DNA of 50,898 bases, from positions 1 to 50,898 of the forward strand of contig CACOIH010000009.1 in NCBI GenBank assembly GCA_902627245.1, read 5' to 3'. This document shows, piece after piece, positions 43,982 to 50,898 of this stretch (its first letter is position 1; each line of letters starts with the position of its first letter). The notes below the pieces were generated by a model. That model did not search any database. It was not told the origin of the DNA and was given only the letters and a program-made list of their open reading frames with translations. Origin of the DNA: an uncultured Alphaproteobacteria bacterium. Lineage in GTDB: Bacteria; Pseudomonadota; Alphaproteobacteria; HIMB59; GCA-002718135. Both the position numbers and the translations under genes were made by a program.

Positions 43982-44713
43982 ATGGCAGCAAAAGATAGTC
44001 CACTAAAGCAGTTTGAGATTGATCCTATATCTAACATAGAGTTAGGTGGCTATAATATCTCCTTTACTAACTCATCTTTTGCTATGTTAATCACAGTTCT
44101 GGTAATTACACTTTTTTTAACTTTAACAGTGAATACTAGATCAATTGTACCAACTAGAATGCAGTTGATTTCTGAACTTATGTATAATTTTATTGCCCAA
44201 TTGCTCTCTGATACAGTTGGCGACAATGGTAAAAAATATTTTCCATTTGTATTCTCATTATTCATGTTTGTTTTGATTGGAAACATGGTTGGAATGATAC
44301 CTTATCAATTTACCTTTACTAGTCATATTATAGTGACTTTTGCTTTAGCAACTATAGTGTTTATTGGCGTAACAATTTTAGGCTTCATGAATCACGGATT
44401 AAAATTCTTTTCTTTTTTTATAATACCAGGTGTTCCATTTTATATGCACCCACTTTTAATTCCAATCGAAGTTATATCATATTTATCAAGACCAATTAGC
44501 TTATCAGTAAGACTTTTTGCCAATATGTTGGCCGGCCATACCCTTCTAAAAGTTTTTGCTTCATTCGTTGTATCAATGTCCTTTTTTGGAATTTTTCCAC
44601 TGGCATTTATTGTTGCGCTTACTGGGCTAGAAATTTTAATTGCTTTTTTGCAAGCATATGTGTTTGCAATACTTACGTGTTTATATATTAACGATGCTTA
44701 TCATTTACATTAA
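43982..44713 (+). CDS. atpB: F0F1 ATP synthase subunit a
   Basis: A 243-residue inner-membrane subunit with five to six helices. The essential proton-channel arginine lies in SRPISLSVRLFANMLAGHTL, and the late helix has GLEILIAFLQAYVFAILTCL. It forms the proton half-channels against the c-ring. Order atpI, atpB, atpE, atpF', atpF is the usual alphaproteobacterial F0 operon; the F1 genes (atpHAGDC) are not in the window. Confidence 0.96.
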   Translation: MAAKDSPLKQFEIDPISNIELGGYNISFTNSSFAMLITVLVITLFLTLTVNTRSIVPTRMQLISELMYNFIAQLLSDTVGDNGKKYFPFVFSLFMFVLIGNMVGMIPYQFTFTSHIIVTFALATIVFIGVTILGFMNHGLKFFSFFIIPGVPFYMHPLLIPIEVISYLSRPISLSVRLFANMLAGHTLLKVFASFVVSMSFFGIFPLAFIVALTGLEILIAFLQAYVFAILTCLYINDAYHLH

Positions 44714-44730
44714 TTTAAATAGGAGGACTT

Positions 44731-44955
44731 ATGGAAATTGAAGCAGCAAAAGTTATCGGAGCGGGTCTAGCCGTTATCGGTGTAATTGGATCAGGGATTG
44801 GTATAGGTAATATCTTTTCATCTTTTATTCAGGCAGTTGGGAGAAATCCCGCAGCAAGAAGTGAGGTATTTACGATGACAATGTTAGGTTTCGCACTTGT
44901 TGAAGCTATTGCACTATTTGCACTTGTTATCGCGCTAGTAATTTTATTTGGTTAA
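44731..44955 (+). CDS. atpE: F0F1 ATP synthase subunit c
   Basis: A 74-residue hairpin of two helices that forms the rotor ring. It has GAGLAVIGVIGSGIGIGNIF, the polar loop AVGRNPAAR and the proton-carrying Glu58 in GFALVEAIALFALV. The Shine-Dalgarno is strong (AGGAGG, 44721-44726), in keeping with high expression of this subunit. No sodium-binding signature was noted. Confidence 0.97.
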   Translation: MEIEAAKVIGAGLAVIGVIGSGIGIGNIFSSFIQAVGRNPAARSEVFTMTMLGFALVEAIALFALVIALVILFG

Positions 44956-44972
44956 TATTAATTCAAAGACTG

Positions 44973-45464
44973 ATGCCTCAACTTAATCCAGAGTTTTTCG
45001 TTTCTCAGCTCTTTTGGCTGTTTGTCTTTTTCTCATTTTTACTTGTATTTCTATGGAGAATTTCTTTGCCTAGAATTGCGACAGTTTTGGAAAAAAGACA
45101 AAAAAATATAGATGAAAATTTATCCAGTGCTAAAGAGCTTAAGGAACAGGCATTAGAAATTGAAAAGAATATAAATCTTCAATTATCCAAAGCCAAAGAA
45201 GAAGCTAGTCAAGAAGTAAAGAAAACTGTTTTGGAACTTCAAGAGGAAGTGTCGTTTAAACTAAAGACATTAGACAAAGATCTTGAAGCAAAAATCTTAA
45301 AATCAGAAAAAGAAATTCTAAAAAATAAAGATGATCAGATGAAAAATATAAATAATGAAATCAAAAATATTACTAAAGCTACAATTGAGAAAATATCTGA
45401 TCTTAAATTGCCTGATAATGTTATTAATGAAACCATAAAATCTTATAAAGGAAATTCAAGTTAA
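44973..45464 (+). CDS. atpF': F0F1 ATP synthase subunit b'
   Basis: A 163-residue peripheral-stalk subunit: one N-terminal membrane helix (about 10-30, QLFWLFVFFSFLLVFLWRIS) and a long charged coiled coil. The start MPQLNPEFFVSQLFWL is typical of the b' (AtpG/AtpX) copy in alphaproteobacteria. It overlaps the b-subunit start by one base (TAATG). Confidence 0.88.
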   Translation: MPQLNPEFFVSQLFWLFVFFSFLLVFLWRISLPRIATVLEKRQKNIDENLSSAKELKEQALEIEKNINLQLSKAKEEASQEVKKTVLELQEEVSFKLKTLDKDLEAKILKSEKEILKNKDDQMKNINNEIKNITKATIEKISDLKLPDNVINETIKSYKGNSS

Positions 45465-45952
45465 TGTTTTCTGATCCACAATTCTGGGTAGCTGTTTCAT
45501 TTTTGATATTCATACTAGCTATTTTTAATCCTGTTAGAAAAATACTAACATCGTCTTTGGATCAACAAATTAACGATATAAAAAATAAAATTGATGAAGC
45601 AAAAAATCTAAAGATTGAAGCTGAACAGGCTTTTAATGATTTAAAGAATAGAGAAAATGAAGTTGAATTGGAAATAAAGAAATTAAGAATCGACTCTGAA
45701 GAAAAAATTTCTGAATTAAAAAAATCATATTCTATTAAACTGTCAGAACAAATTGAAAAACATAAATTATTAGCTGATAATAAAATTGAACAGTTAGTAA
45801 GAGATACAAATATCTCTATTAAAAATTATATAACAAGTGTTGCAATTGAAGCAACAATTAACATTTTAAATAAGAATCTTTCTTCTGAAAAAAAATCTGA
45901 CTTAATTAATGTTTCAATTAAGGAACTTAACGATGTGTTGAAAGCTAGCTAG
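45464..45952 (+). CDS. atpF: F0F1 ATP synthase subunit b
   Basis: A 162-residue peripheral-stalk subunit: one membrane helix (about 5-22, PQFWVAVSFLIFILAIFNPV) followed by a long charged coiled coil. MFSDPQFWVAVSF is the characteristic start of the alphaproteobacterial b subunit. It pairs with b' to hold F1 against F0. The end overlaps the convergent lipoprotein gene by 8 nt. Confidence 0.9.
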   Translation: MFSDPQFWVAVSFLIFILAIFNPVRKILTSSLDQQINDIKNKIDEAKNLKIEAEQAFNDLKNRENEVELEIKKLRIDSEEKISELKKSYSIKLSEQIEKHKLLADNKIEQLVRDTNISIKNYITSVAIEATINILNKNLSSEKKSDLINVSIKELNDVLKAS

Positions 45953-46448
45953 AATTAATAACTTTCGCAAAACCTATTATTATAGAACTAATCTTGATTT
46001 CTAATTCTGAAAAAATATTTAATTCCGCAGTAACGTCTGTTGTTACGTAATTAGACAATTCACTATCATATTTTAATATACTTGTTTTTCTAAAATATTG
46101 TTTACCAATTAAATTATTTTGTGAGTCGTAAAGTAAAACAAAAATTGGTAAATTTATAATTTCATCAGTCGGATTAATTGGCTCGGTTATTATTAATATT
46201 TCCAAATCAATATTACTGTTTTTAGCATCAAGAGTACATTCATTAACAAATCCATAATTGTTTAAAGTTGCCTTATAACTTAGCATATTTAAATCGGTAT
46301 TTTCTAGATTACTGTCAACATATGTACGGTTTTCACTAGAAAAATATACATTTGGGCAGTCAATTATAGCAACATCTTCTTTTTGGATATTGATAGATGA
46401 GCAATTAATAATATGAATTAATAAAAAAAATATTAAAAGTTTTTTCAC
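45945..46448 (-). CDS. Putative lipoprotein of unknown function
   Basis: A 167-residue protein with a type II signal peptide: MKKLLIFFLLIHIINC, where Cys16 follows a lipobox-like HIIN, so lipid attachment is likely though the box is not canonical. The mature part has two further cysteines (IIDCPNVYF and NECTLDAKNS) and beta-rich segments such as IDLEILIITEPINP and FVLLYDSQNNLIGKQYF. No family was recognised. It lies between atpF and ispH on the opposite strand. Confidence 0.7.
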   Translation of the reverse strand: MKKLLIFFLLIHIINCSSINIQKEDVAIIDCPNVYFSSENRTYVDSNLENTDLNMLSYKATLNNYGFVNECTLDAKNSNIDLEILIITEPINPTDEIINLPIFVLLYDSQNNLIGKQYFRKTSILKYDSELSNYVTTDVTAELNIFSELEIKISSIIIGFAKVINSS

Positions 46449-46498
46449 AATTATAGTAATACTATAGATAAATCATATTTTGCAATAGTGTTAATCAA

Positions 46499-47440
46499 AT
46501 GAATAAAAGATTAAATATTTACCTAGCTGGTCCAAGAGGTTTTTGTGCTGGAGTAGATAGAGCTATTGAAATGGTAAAAGAAGCATTAAAAAAATATGGC
46601 GAACCTGTGTATGTTAGACATGAAATTGTTCATAACAAATATGTTGTTGAAAATCTTAAATCAGAAGGTGCAGTATTCGTTGAAGAGTTAGATGAAATTC
46701 AAGATAAGAGCAGGCCAGTTATATTTTCAGCACATGGTGTTCCTAAATCAGTTCCTGAAGAAGCTCTAAAACTAAATTTAATTTATTTTGATGCTACCTG
46801 TCCTTTGGTGAGTAAGATACATAAAGAAGTTGAGCAGTTTGATAGAAAGAAATTACCAGTAATACTAATTGGTCATCGTAATCATCCTGAGGTTATAGGT
46901 ACGATGGGGCAGACTAATAGTGAAGTTTATCTCGTTGAAAAAGTTGAGGATGTAAGAAATCTTCCGTTGGATTTTAATAAAGAGATTGCATATGTAACAC
47001 AAACAACTTTATCGGTCGATGATACAAAAGATATAATAAATGAAATAAAAAAGTGTTTTTTAAATGTTAAAGAACCAAAAAAAAACGACATTTGTTATGC
47101 AACTACTAATAGACAAGAAGCAGTAAAAAAAGTTGCTGCAAATTGTGATTATTTCCTTGTCATCGGTGCAAGTAACTCATCTAATTCCTTACGTTTAGTA
47201 GAAGTTGCTAAAAATTATGGTTCTAAAAAAGCAATACTTGTTGAAGACGTAGACTCTTTAAATCTAAGTATTTTTGATAATATTAAGAACATAGGAATAA
47301 CGGCAAGTGCGTCGTCACCTGAAATCTTAGTAAAAAAATTGTTAGATAAACTTAAAAATAATTTTGACCTTCATATTAATGAGGCTCATTATCAAAAAGA
47401 AGAAGTATATTTCAAAGTACCGCAAAAGCTTAAAAATTAA
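46499..47440 (+). CDS. ispH: 4-hydroxy-3-methylbut-2-enyl diphosphate reductase
   Basis: A 313-residue IspH (LytB), the last enzyme of the MEP pathway, producing IPP and DMAPP. The three iron-sulfur cysteines are visible: Cys16 in AGPRGFCAGVDRAIEM, Cys101 in FDATCPLVSKIH and Cys199 in NDICYATTNRQEAV. VRHEIVHNKYVVENL, IFSAHGVPKSV and VIGASNSSNSLRLVE are further family motifs. It is followed by thrB (3-nt gap) and rnhA in a conserved alphaproteobacterial ispH-thrB-rnhA order. Confidence 0.96.
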   Translation: MNKRLNIYLAGPRGFCAGVDRAIEMVKEALKKYGEPVYVRHEIVHNKYVVENLKSEGAVFVEELDEIQDKSRPVIFSAHGVPKSVPEEALKLNLIYFDATCPLVSKIHKEVEQFDRKKLPVILIGHRNHPEVIGTMGQTNSEVYLVEKVEDVRNLPLDFNKEIAYVTQTTLSVDDTKDIINEIKKCFLNVKEPKKNDICYATTNRQEAVKKVAANCDYFLVIGASNSSNSLRLVEVAKNYGSKKAILVEDVDSLNLSIFDNIKNIGITASASSPEILVKKLLDKLKNNFDLHINEAHYQKEEVYFKVPQKLKN

Positions 47441-47443
47441 ATA

Positions 47444-48397
47444 ATGGCAGTTTTTACTAAATTATCTGAGATTGAAATTAATAGATATTTAGAATTTTAT
47501 AATATTGGAAAATTAGATAATCATGATGAAATTATAGATGGTATCGAAAATACAAACTATAAAATTATCTGTAATGGTAAACCTTATGTATTAACCGTTT
47601 TTGAAAAAAGAGTTAAAGAAGAAGATTTGCCATTTTTTATAAATCTAAAATTATTTCTAACTCTAAATAAATTTAAATGCCCAACTCCAATAAAAAATAA
47701 AGAAGGAAATATTATAAATTCAATTCAAGATAAAAAAGCTGTTATTATTTCTTTTATCGAAGGAAAAAAATTAAATTTAGCAAATAAAAACGAATGTTAT
47801 CAAGTTGGAAAAATGATTGGTGATTTGCATGATTTAACGAAAAATTTTAATATGAAAAGAAAGAATAGTCTTGGTATAAGTGATTTGAAAAACATAGTCA
47901 TCAAATGTGAAAAAAAACAGGATAATAAATTTAAAGATATTATTAAAAATCTAGAAAATGAGTTAACATATTTAGAAAATTCTTGGCCAAAAAAACTTCC
48001 TTCTGGAGTAATACACGCTGATTTATTTAAAGATAATATTTTTTTTAAAGATGGAAAAATAACAGGTGTCATTGATTTTTACTTCTCTTGCAATCATTTC
48101 TATTTATATGATATTTGTATTGCGGTTAATGACTGGTGTTTTGAAGATAATGGTAAAGTTTTTAAAAATAATTTTTTTAATGAATTATTAAGTGGATATA
48201 ATTCTATAAGAAAATTAAATGACAAAGAATTAAAATCATTTAATATGTTATTAAGAGTAGCAGCTGTAAGAATTTTGGTAACAAGACTACATGATTTTAT
48301 TTATCATCCAAAAGATGCAATCGTAATAAAAAAAGATCCTTTTCAATATTATAACATTCTAAAATGGCATCAAAAAAATAATCTATTAGAAAAATGA
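47444..48397 (+). CDS. thrB: Homoserine kinase, type II (aminoglycoside phosphotransferase fold)
   Basis: A 317-residue kinase of the APH-like ThrB type used in alphaproteobacteria and Pseudomonas, not the GHMP type. It has IENTNYKIICNGKPYVLTVF, the catalytic loop SGVIHADLFKDNIFF with Asp, and the metal-binding GVIDFYFSCNHFYLYD. It phosphorylates L-homoserine for threonine synthesis. It lies between ispH and rnhA and overlaps rnhA by 4 nt. Confidence 0.92.
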   Translation: MAVFTKLSEIEINRYLEFYNIGKLDNHDEIIDGIENTNYKIICNGKPYVLTVFEKRVKEEDLPFFINLKLFLTLNKFKCPTPIKNKEGNIINSIQDKKAVIISFIEGKKLNLANKNECYQVGKMIGDLHDLTKNFNMKRKNSLGISDLKNIVIKCEKKQDNKFKDIIKNLENELTYLENSWPKKLPSGVIHADLFKDNIFFKDGKITGVIDFYFSCNHFYLYDICIAVNDWCFEDNGKVFKNNFFNELLSGYNSIRKLNDKELKSFNMLLRVAAVRILVTRLHDFIYHPKDAIVIKKDPFQYYNILKWHQKNNLLEK

Positions 48398-48825
48398 TAT
48401 CAATATATACAGATGGAGCGTGCTCAGGTAATCCTGGTATTGGTGGATGGGGTGTTGTAATTCTAAGTGATGATATCAAGCCAATATTTTTGAGCGGAGG
48501 TGAGAATAGCACAACTAATAATAGAATGGAGCTATTAGCCGCTATAAATGCAATAAAATATTTCAAAGAAAAAAAAGAGTTGCAAATATTTACAGATAGC
48601 AAATATTTAAAAGATGGGATTGAGAGCTGGATCCATAAGTGGAAAAAAAATGGCTGGAAGACATCAAATAACAAACCAGTAAAAAATAAAGATTTATGGA
48701 CAAAACTTGATGAAGAAATAAATAAGCACATTATAAAATGGAACTGGGTAAAAGGGCATGCAAATAATGAGCATAATGAAAAAGCAGACTCACTTGCTAG
48801 AAAATATATTGAGGAAAATAATTAA
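48394..48825 (+). CDS. rnhA: Ribonuclease HI
   Basis: A 143-residue RNase HI that degrades RNA in RNA-DNA hybrids. Active-site residues are visible: Asp7 in SIYTDGACSGNPGIGGWG, Glu in NRMELLAAINA, Asp in LQIFTDSKYLKDGIE, and His/Asp in WVKGHANNEHNEKADSLA. WIHKWKKNGWKTSNNKPVKN is the basic substrate-handle region. It overlaps the next gene, whose start lies inside its last codons. Confidence 0.96.
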   Translation: MISIYTDGACSGNPGIGGWGVVILSDDIKPIFLSGGENSTTNNRMELLAAINAIKYFKEKKELQIFTDSKYLKDGIESWIHKWKKNGWKTSNNKPVKNKDLWTKLDEEINKHIIKWNWVKGHANNEHNEKADSLARKYIEENN

Positions 48826-49384
48826 ATTATATTTTATAATTTTATTTTTATTGATATTTTTAACTGCAAGTATTCAAGCTAAAGAGAAATGGATTATAGA
48901 TAAAAAAATATCAAAGATTACTTTTGAAGCTCCTGTTTTATTTGCAACTAATGTAATGGGAGAATTTAAAAACATAAATGGTTTTATTGAAATAGATTTA
49001 GAAAATAAAGAAAATAATAAAGCATTATTATCTGTAGAAATCGAAAGTATTGAAACAAATTATGATAAATACAAAAATTTATTATTAGGTCCTTTATTTT
49101 TTGATAGTGTTAATTTCCCACTAGGTTTATTAGATACAAAAAAGTTTTCATACAAAAATGAAAATGAATTAAAGCTGAACATTGAACTTACTATTAAAGG
49201 AGTAAGTAAGATTATAGAAACTGATATTAAAATAATTAAGTTAACAAATGACATTGTTCAAATTTTAGGTAATTTAAAATTTTCTAGGACCGATTTTAAT
49301 ATTGGTGTGGGTAGTTGGCGGAACACATCGATATTAAAAGATAGTATAAATGTAGATTCTAATATTTTTCTAATAAAAGAATAA
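48809..49384 (+). CDS. YceI-family periplasmic protein
   Basis: A protein of about 191 residues with a signal peptide (MRKIIKLYFIILFLLIFLTA, cleavage near SIQA) and a lipocalin-like YceI domain: EKWIIDKKISKITFEAPVLF, GEFKNINGFIEIDLEN, LKLNIELTIKGVSKII and KFSRTDFNIGVGSW. YceI proteins bind isoprenoid-type lipids. The start is placed at a TTG (48809) that begins the signal peptide and overlaps rnhA by 17 nt. In-frame ATGs at 48758 and 48776 exist but would extend the overlap with rnhA and add a hydrophilic leader. Confidence 0.8.
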   Translation: MRKIIKLYFIILFLLIFLTASIQAKEKWIIDKKISKITFEAPVLFATNVMGEFKNINGFIEIDLENKENNKALLSVEIESIETNYDKYKNLLLGPLFFDSVNFPLGLLDTKKFSYKNENELKLNIELTIKGVSKIIETDIKIIKLTNDIVQILGNLKFSRTDFNIGVGSWRNTSILKDSINVDSNIFLIKE

Positions 49385-49388
49385 TTTT

Positions 49389-50117
49389 TTAAATATCTTG
49401 ATTAGTTGGTAAAATAACAAGATCACGTATTGTTGTTCCTCTCTTTCTTGATAATGCAAAATCAAAACAATCTACTACTTCTTCAACATTTAGTCCCTTT
49501 CCATTTTTTACTAAATGTTTAATTTTATTCTTATCATTTTTTGGATTAATTCCCCACAGTTCAGTTAGTACTACACCTGGAGCAATACTAATTACTCTGA
49601 TATTGTATTTGGCAACTTGTGTCCTTAATCCATGAGCAAATGATTGTATTGCATGTTTAGAGGCACTATAAATTGGTTCCCAGTAAATCGCTTGATGTCC
49701 TGAAATAGAGCTTGTAATTGCTATATCACCAAATTTATTTTTTTTCATGTATGGTAAAACTAAATTTATTATCCTAAATACACTCGAAACATTTAAGTTT
49801 ATTACCTTATCCCATCTATCAGGATTACCAGCTATTACTTTATCAGGTTCATATAAACCAGCGTTTGCAACTAAAATATCAATTCTTTTAAATTTTTTAA
49901 TACTTTCTTTAATTAACATTTTGATATCTTTAACACTTGTTAAATCACAACAGATTACTATCGAATTTTTTTTAAATCTGTTTTTTAAATCTTTTACTTT
50001 ACTTTCAGAACTACCAGTTAATATTAGATTGTATTTTTTTTTATAATAATAATCAGCTAAAGCTCTACCAATACCAGATGTAGCACCTGTAATCAACATG
50101 ACTTTTTTTGAATACAT
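49389..50117 (-). CDS. Short-chain dehydrogenase/reductase (SDR)
   Basis: A 242-residue classical SDR with LITGATSGIGRALADYYYKK (cofactor TGxxxGIG), CCDLTSVKDIKML, DILVANAGLYEPDK (NAG motif), AITSSISGHQAIYWEP and the catalytic YSASKHAIQSFAHGLR (YxxxK), followed by IRVISIAPGVVLTE. It oxidises or reduces an unknown alcohol/ketone with NAD(P). It overlaps by one base the GMC oxidoreductase upstream, so they likely act in one catabolic operon. Confidence 0.92.
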   Translation of the reverse strand: MYSKKVMLITGATSGIGRALADYYYKKKYNLILTGSSESKVKDLKNRFKKNSIVICCDLTSVKDIKMLIKESIKKFKRIDILVANAGLYEPDKVIAGNPDRWDKVINLNVSSVFRIINLVLPYMKKNKFGDIAITSSISGHQAIYWEPIYSASKHAIQSFAHGLRTQVAKYNIRVISIAPGVVLTELWGINPKNDKNKIKHLVKNGKGLNVEEVVDCFDFALSRKRGTTIRDLVILPTNQDI

Positions 50118-50898
50118 TAATTTAAGGTCTCAGAATTTTCAGTTAAAAAATCACCACATCTTAGACCTAACATCATTGCAGGTGCAGATGTGTTGCCAGA
50201 ATTTATTATTGGCATTGCTGACATATCACAGACTCTTAGATTATCTACACCTCTTACTTGTAATTTAGAATTAAGCACTGCCATCTGATCATTGTCAGCT
50301 CCCATTTTAGCAGTTCCAGCTGGATGATAGTTTGTTCTCACAAATCTTTTACAATGTTCCTCAATTTTTTTATCATCTAAATCTTTTTGATTTGGTAATA
50401 TTATTTCTTTTACTTTATTTGATAAAGGGCCTTGTTTAAGTGAATCCATGAAAAATTTTTGACCAGCTACCATCATTTTTAAATCATCTTCATGCTTTAA
50501 TAAATTTAGACTTATTTCAGGTGGATCTTCATAGTTAGAAGATTTAAGTTTTACATAACCTCTCGACTTAGGTTTTGTCATCACAGTTGTAATAGACATT
50601 CCATAATCAGGTTCGATAACTCCAATGGTATCAGCATTCATATAAATACTTGGTACAAAAAATGCCTGTATATAAGATAAGTCATTTCGATTTAATGGAT
50701 TAACAAATGCTCCAGCTTCAACTCCAACAGAATTTACAAGTCCTGTACCTCTAATTAAAAATTCAATTCCATTTTTAATCATTCGCCAACCCTCACCTTG
50801 TTTATAATAACCATATTTCCCATTTGCTCTTGCTATAAGAGGACACTCAGGATGATCCATCAAGTTTTTTCCTACTCCAGGAAGATGATGTACACACT
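50117..50898 (-). CDS. GMC-family FAD oxidoreductase (choline dehydrogenase-like), C-terminal part
   Basis: The 3' part of a GMC oxidoreductase cut by the right window edge; the frame stays open from 50863 to the edge, reading VHHLPGVGKNLMDHPECPL. About 260 residues show the substrate-binding domain with PKSRGYVKLKSSNYEDPPEI, the active-site RTNYHPAGTAKMGAD (His) and LRVCDMSAMPIINSGNTSAP (Asn), as in choline and alcohol dehydrogenases. FAD binding lies in the missing N-terminus. Specificity cannot be decided from this part. It shares one base with the SDR gene. Confidence 0.92.
   Translation of the reverse strand, partial: CVHHLPGVGKNLMDHPECPLIARANGKYGYYKQGEGWRMIKNGIEFLIRGTGLVNSVGVEAGAFVNPLNRNDLSYIQAFFVPSIYMNADTIGVIEPDYGMSITTVMTKPKSRGYVKLKSSNYEDPPEISLNLLKHEDDLKMMVAGQKFFMDSLKQGPLSNKVKEIILPNQKDLDDKKIEEHCKRFVRTNYHPAGTAKMGADNDQMAVLNSKLQVRGVDNLRVCDMSAMPIINSGNTSAPAMMLGLRCGDFLTENSETLN

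Overview
The window is about 51 kb of AT-rich (by eye roughly 30% GC), gene-dense DNA from an alphaproteobacterium, most likely a streamlined marine lineage of the SAR11/HIMB59 type. The evidence is the gene set and its order: a CcrM-type GANTC methyltransferase, a mutY-DUF721-dsbA-smc run leading into an F0 ATP synthase block with both b' and b subunits, a type II (kinase-fold) ThrB, IspE/IspH of the MEP pathway, and a ligase-associated Lhr-type repair cluster. The lineage is inferred from gene content; no rRNA gene is present.

Layout. 1-8520: the start of argD (cut by the window edge) behind an ABC-2 permease, recX, a PerM-type membrane protein, an MscS channel, a periplasmic glutathione-peroxidase-like protein, groES-groEL under a perfect CIRCE/HrcA operator, an S49 (SppA) protease and a GT61 glycosyltransferase. 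8587-9393: tRNA-Arg(ACG), an SH3-like secreted protein and tRNA-Gln(TTG). 9562-12171: a tight three-gene cluster (Cys-rich secreted protein, FG-GAP/ASPIC beta-propeller, DUF4396 membrane protein) of unknown job. 12242-13636: TPR, DoxX and DUF4149 proteins. 13624-19242: a DNA-repair island of PdeM phosphoesterase, Lhr-type helicase, metallo-beta-lactamase exonuclease and ATP-dependent DNA ligase. 19229-26321: ispE, TPR protein, a cysteine-free family-4 uracil-DNA glycosylase, lytic transglycosylase, moaB-like gene, rnhB, a probable compact sRNA and ccrM.

26318-35729: an accessory cell-surface block on the minus strand. It comprises a two-partner secretion pair (1791-aa TpsA with twelve integrin-like repeats, and its TpsB pore), a periplasmic binding protein and a histidine phosphatase. 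It is preceded by an unusual non-coding region that holds an exact FNR-type box, a six-codon ORF with an ideal Shine-Dalgarno, several hairpins and a strong terminator ahead of tpsA. 35730-38794: rhodanese, an unknown secreted protein, a small GNAT-fold protein resembling part of malonyl-CoA decarboxylase, and a short inverse-autotransporter-like barrel translationally coupled to a Cys-containing secreted protein. 38813-50898: conserved housekeeping genes (mutY, DUF721, dsbA-like, smc, atpI-atpB-atpE-atpF'-atpF, ispH, thrB, rnhA, a YceI protein), then an SDR enzyme and a GMC oxidoreductase cut by the right edge.

The most interesting unexplained signals are the structured leader before tpsA, the candidate sRNA with a CCUCCC loop just upstream of ccrM, the Cys-rich/ASPIC/DUF4396 cluster, the barrel plus secreted-protein pair, and the glycosylase that has lost every iron-sulfur cysteine. 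No CRISPR array, insertion sequence, integrase or phage module was seen.
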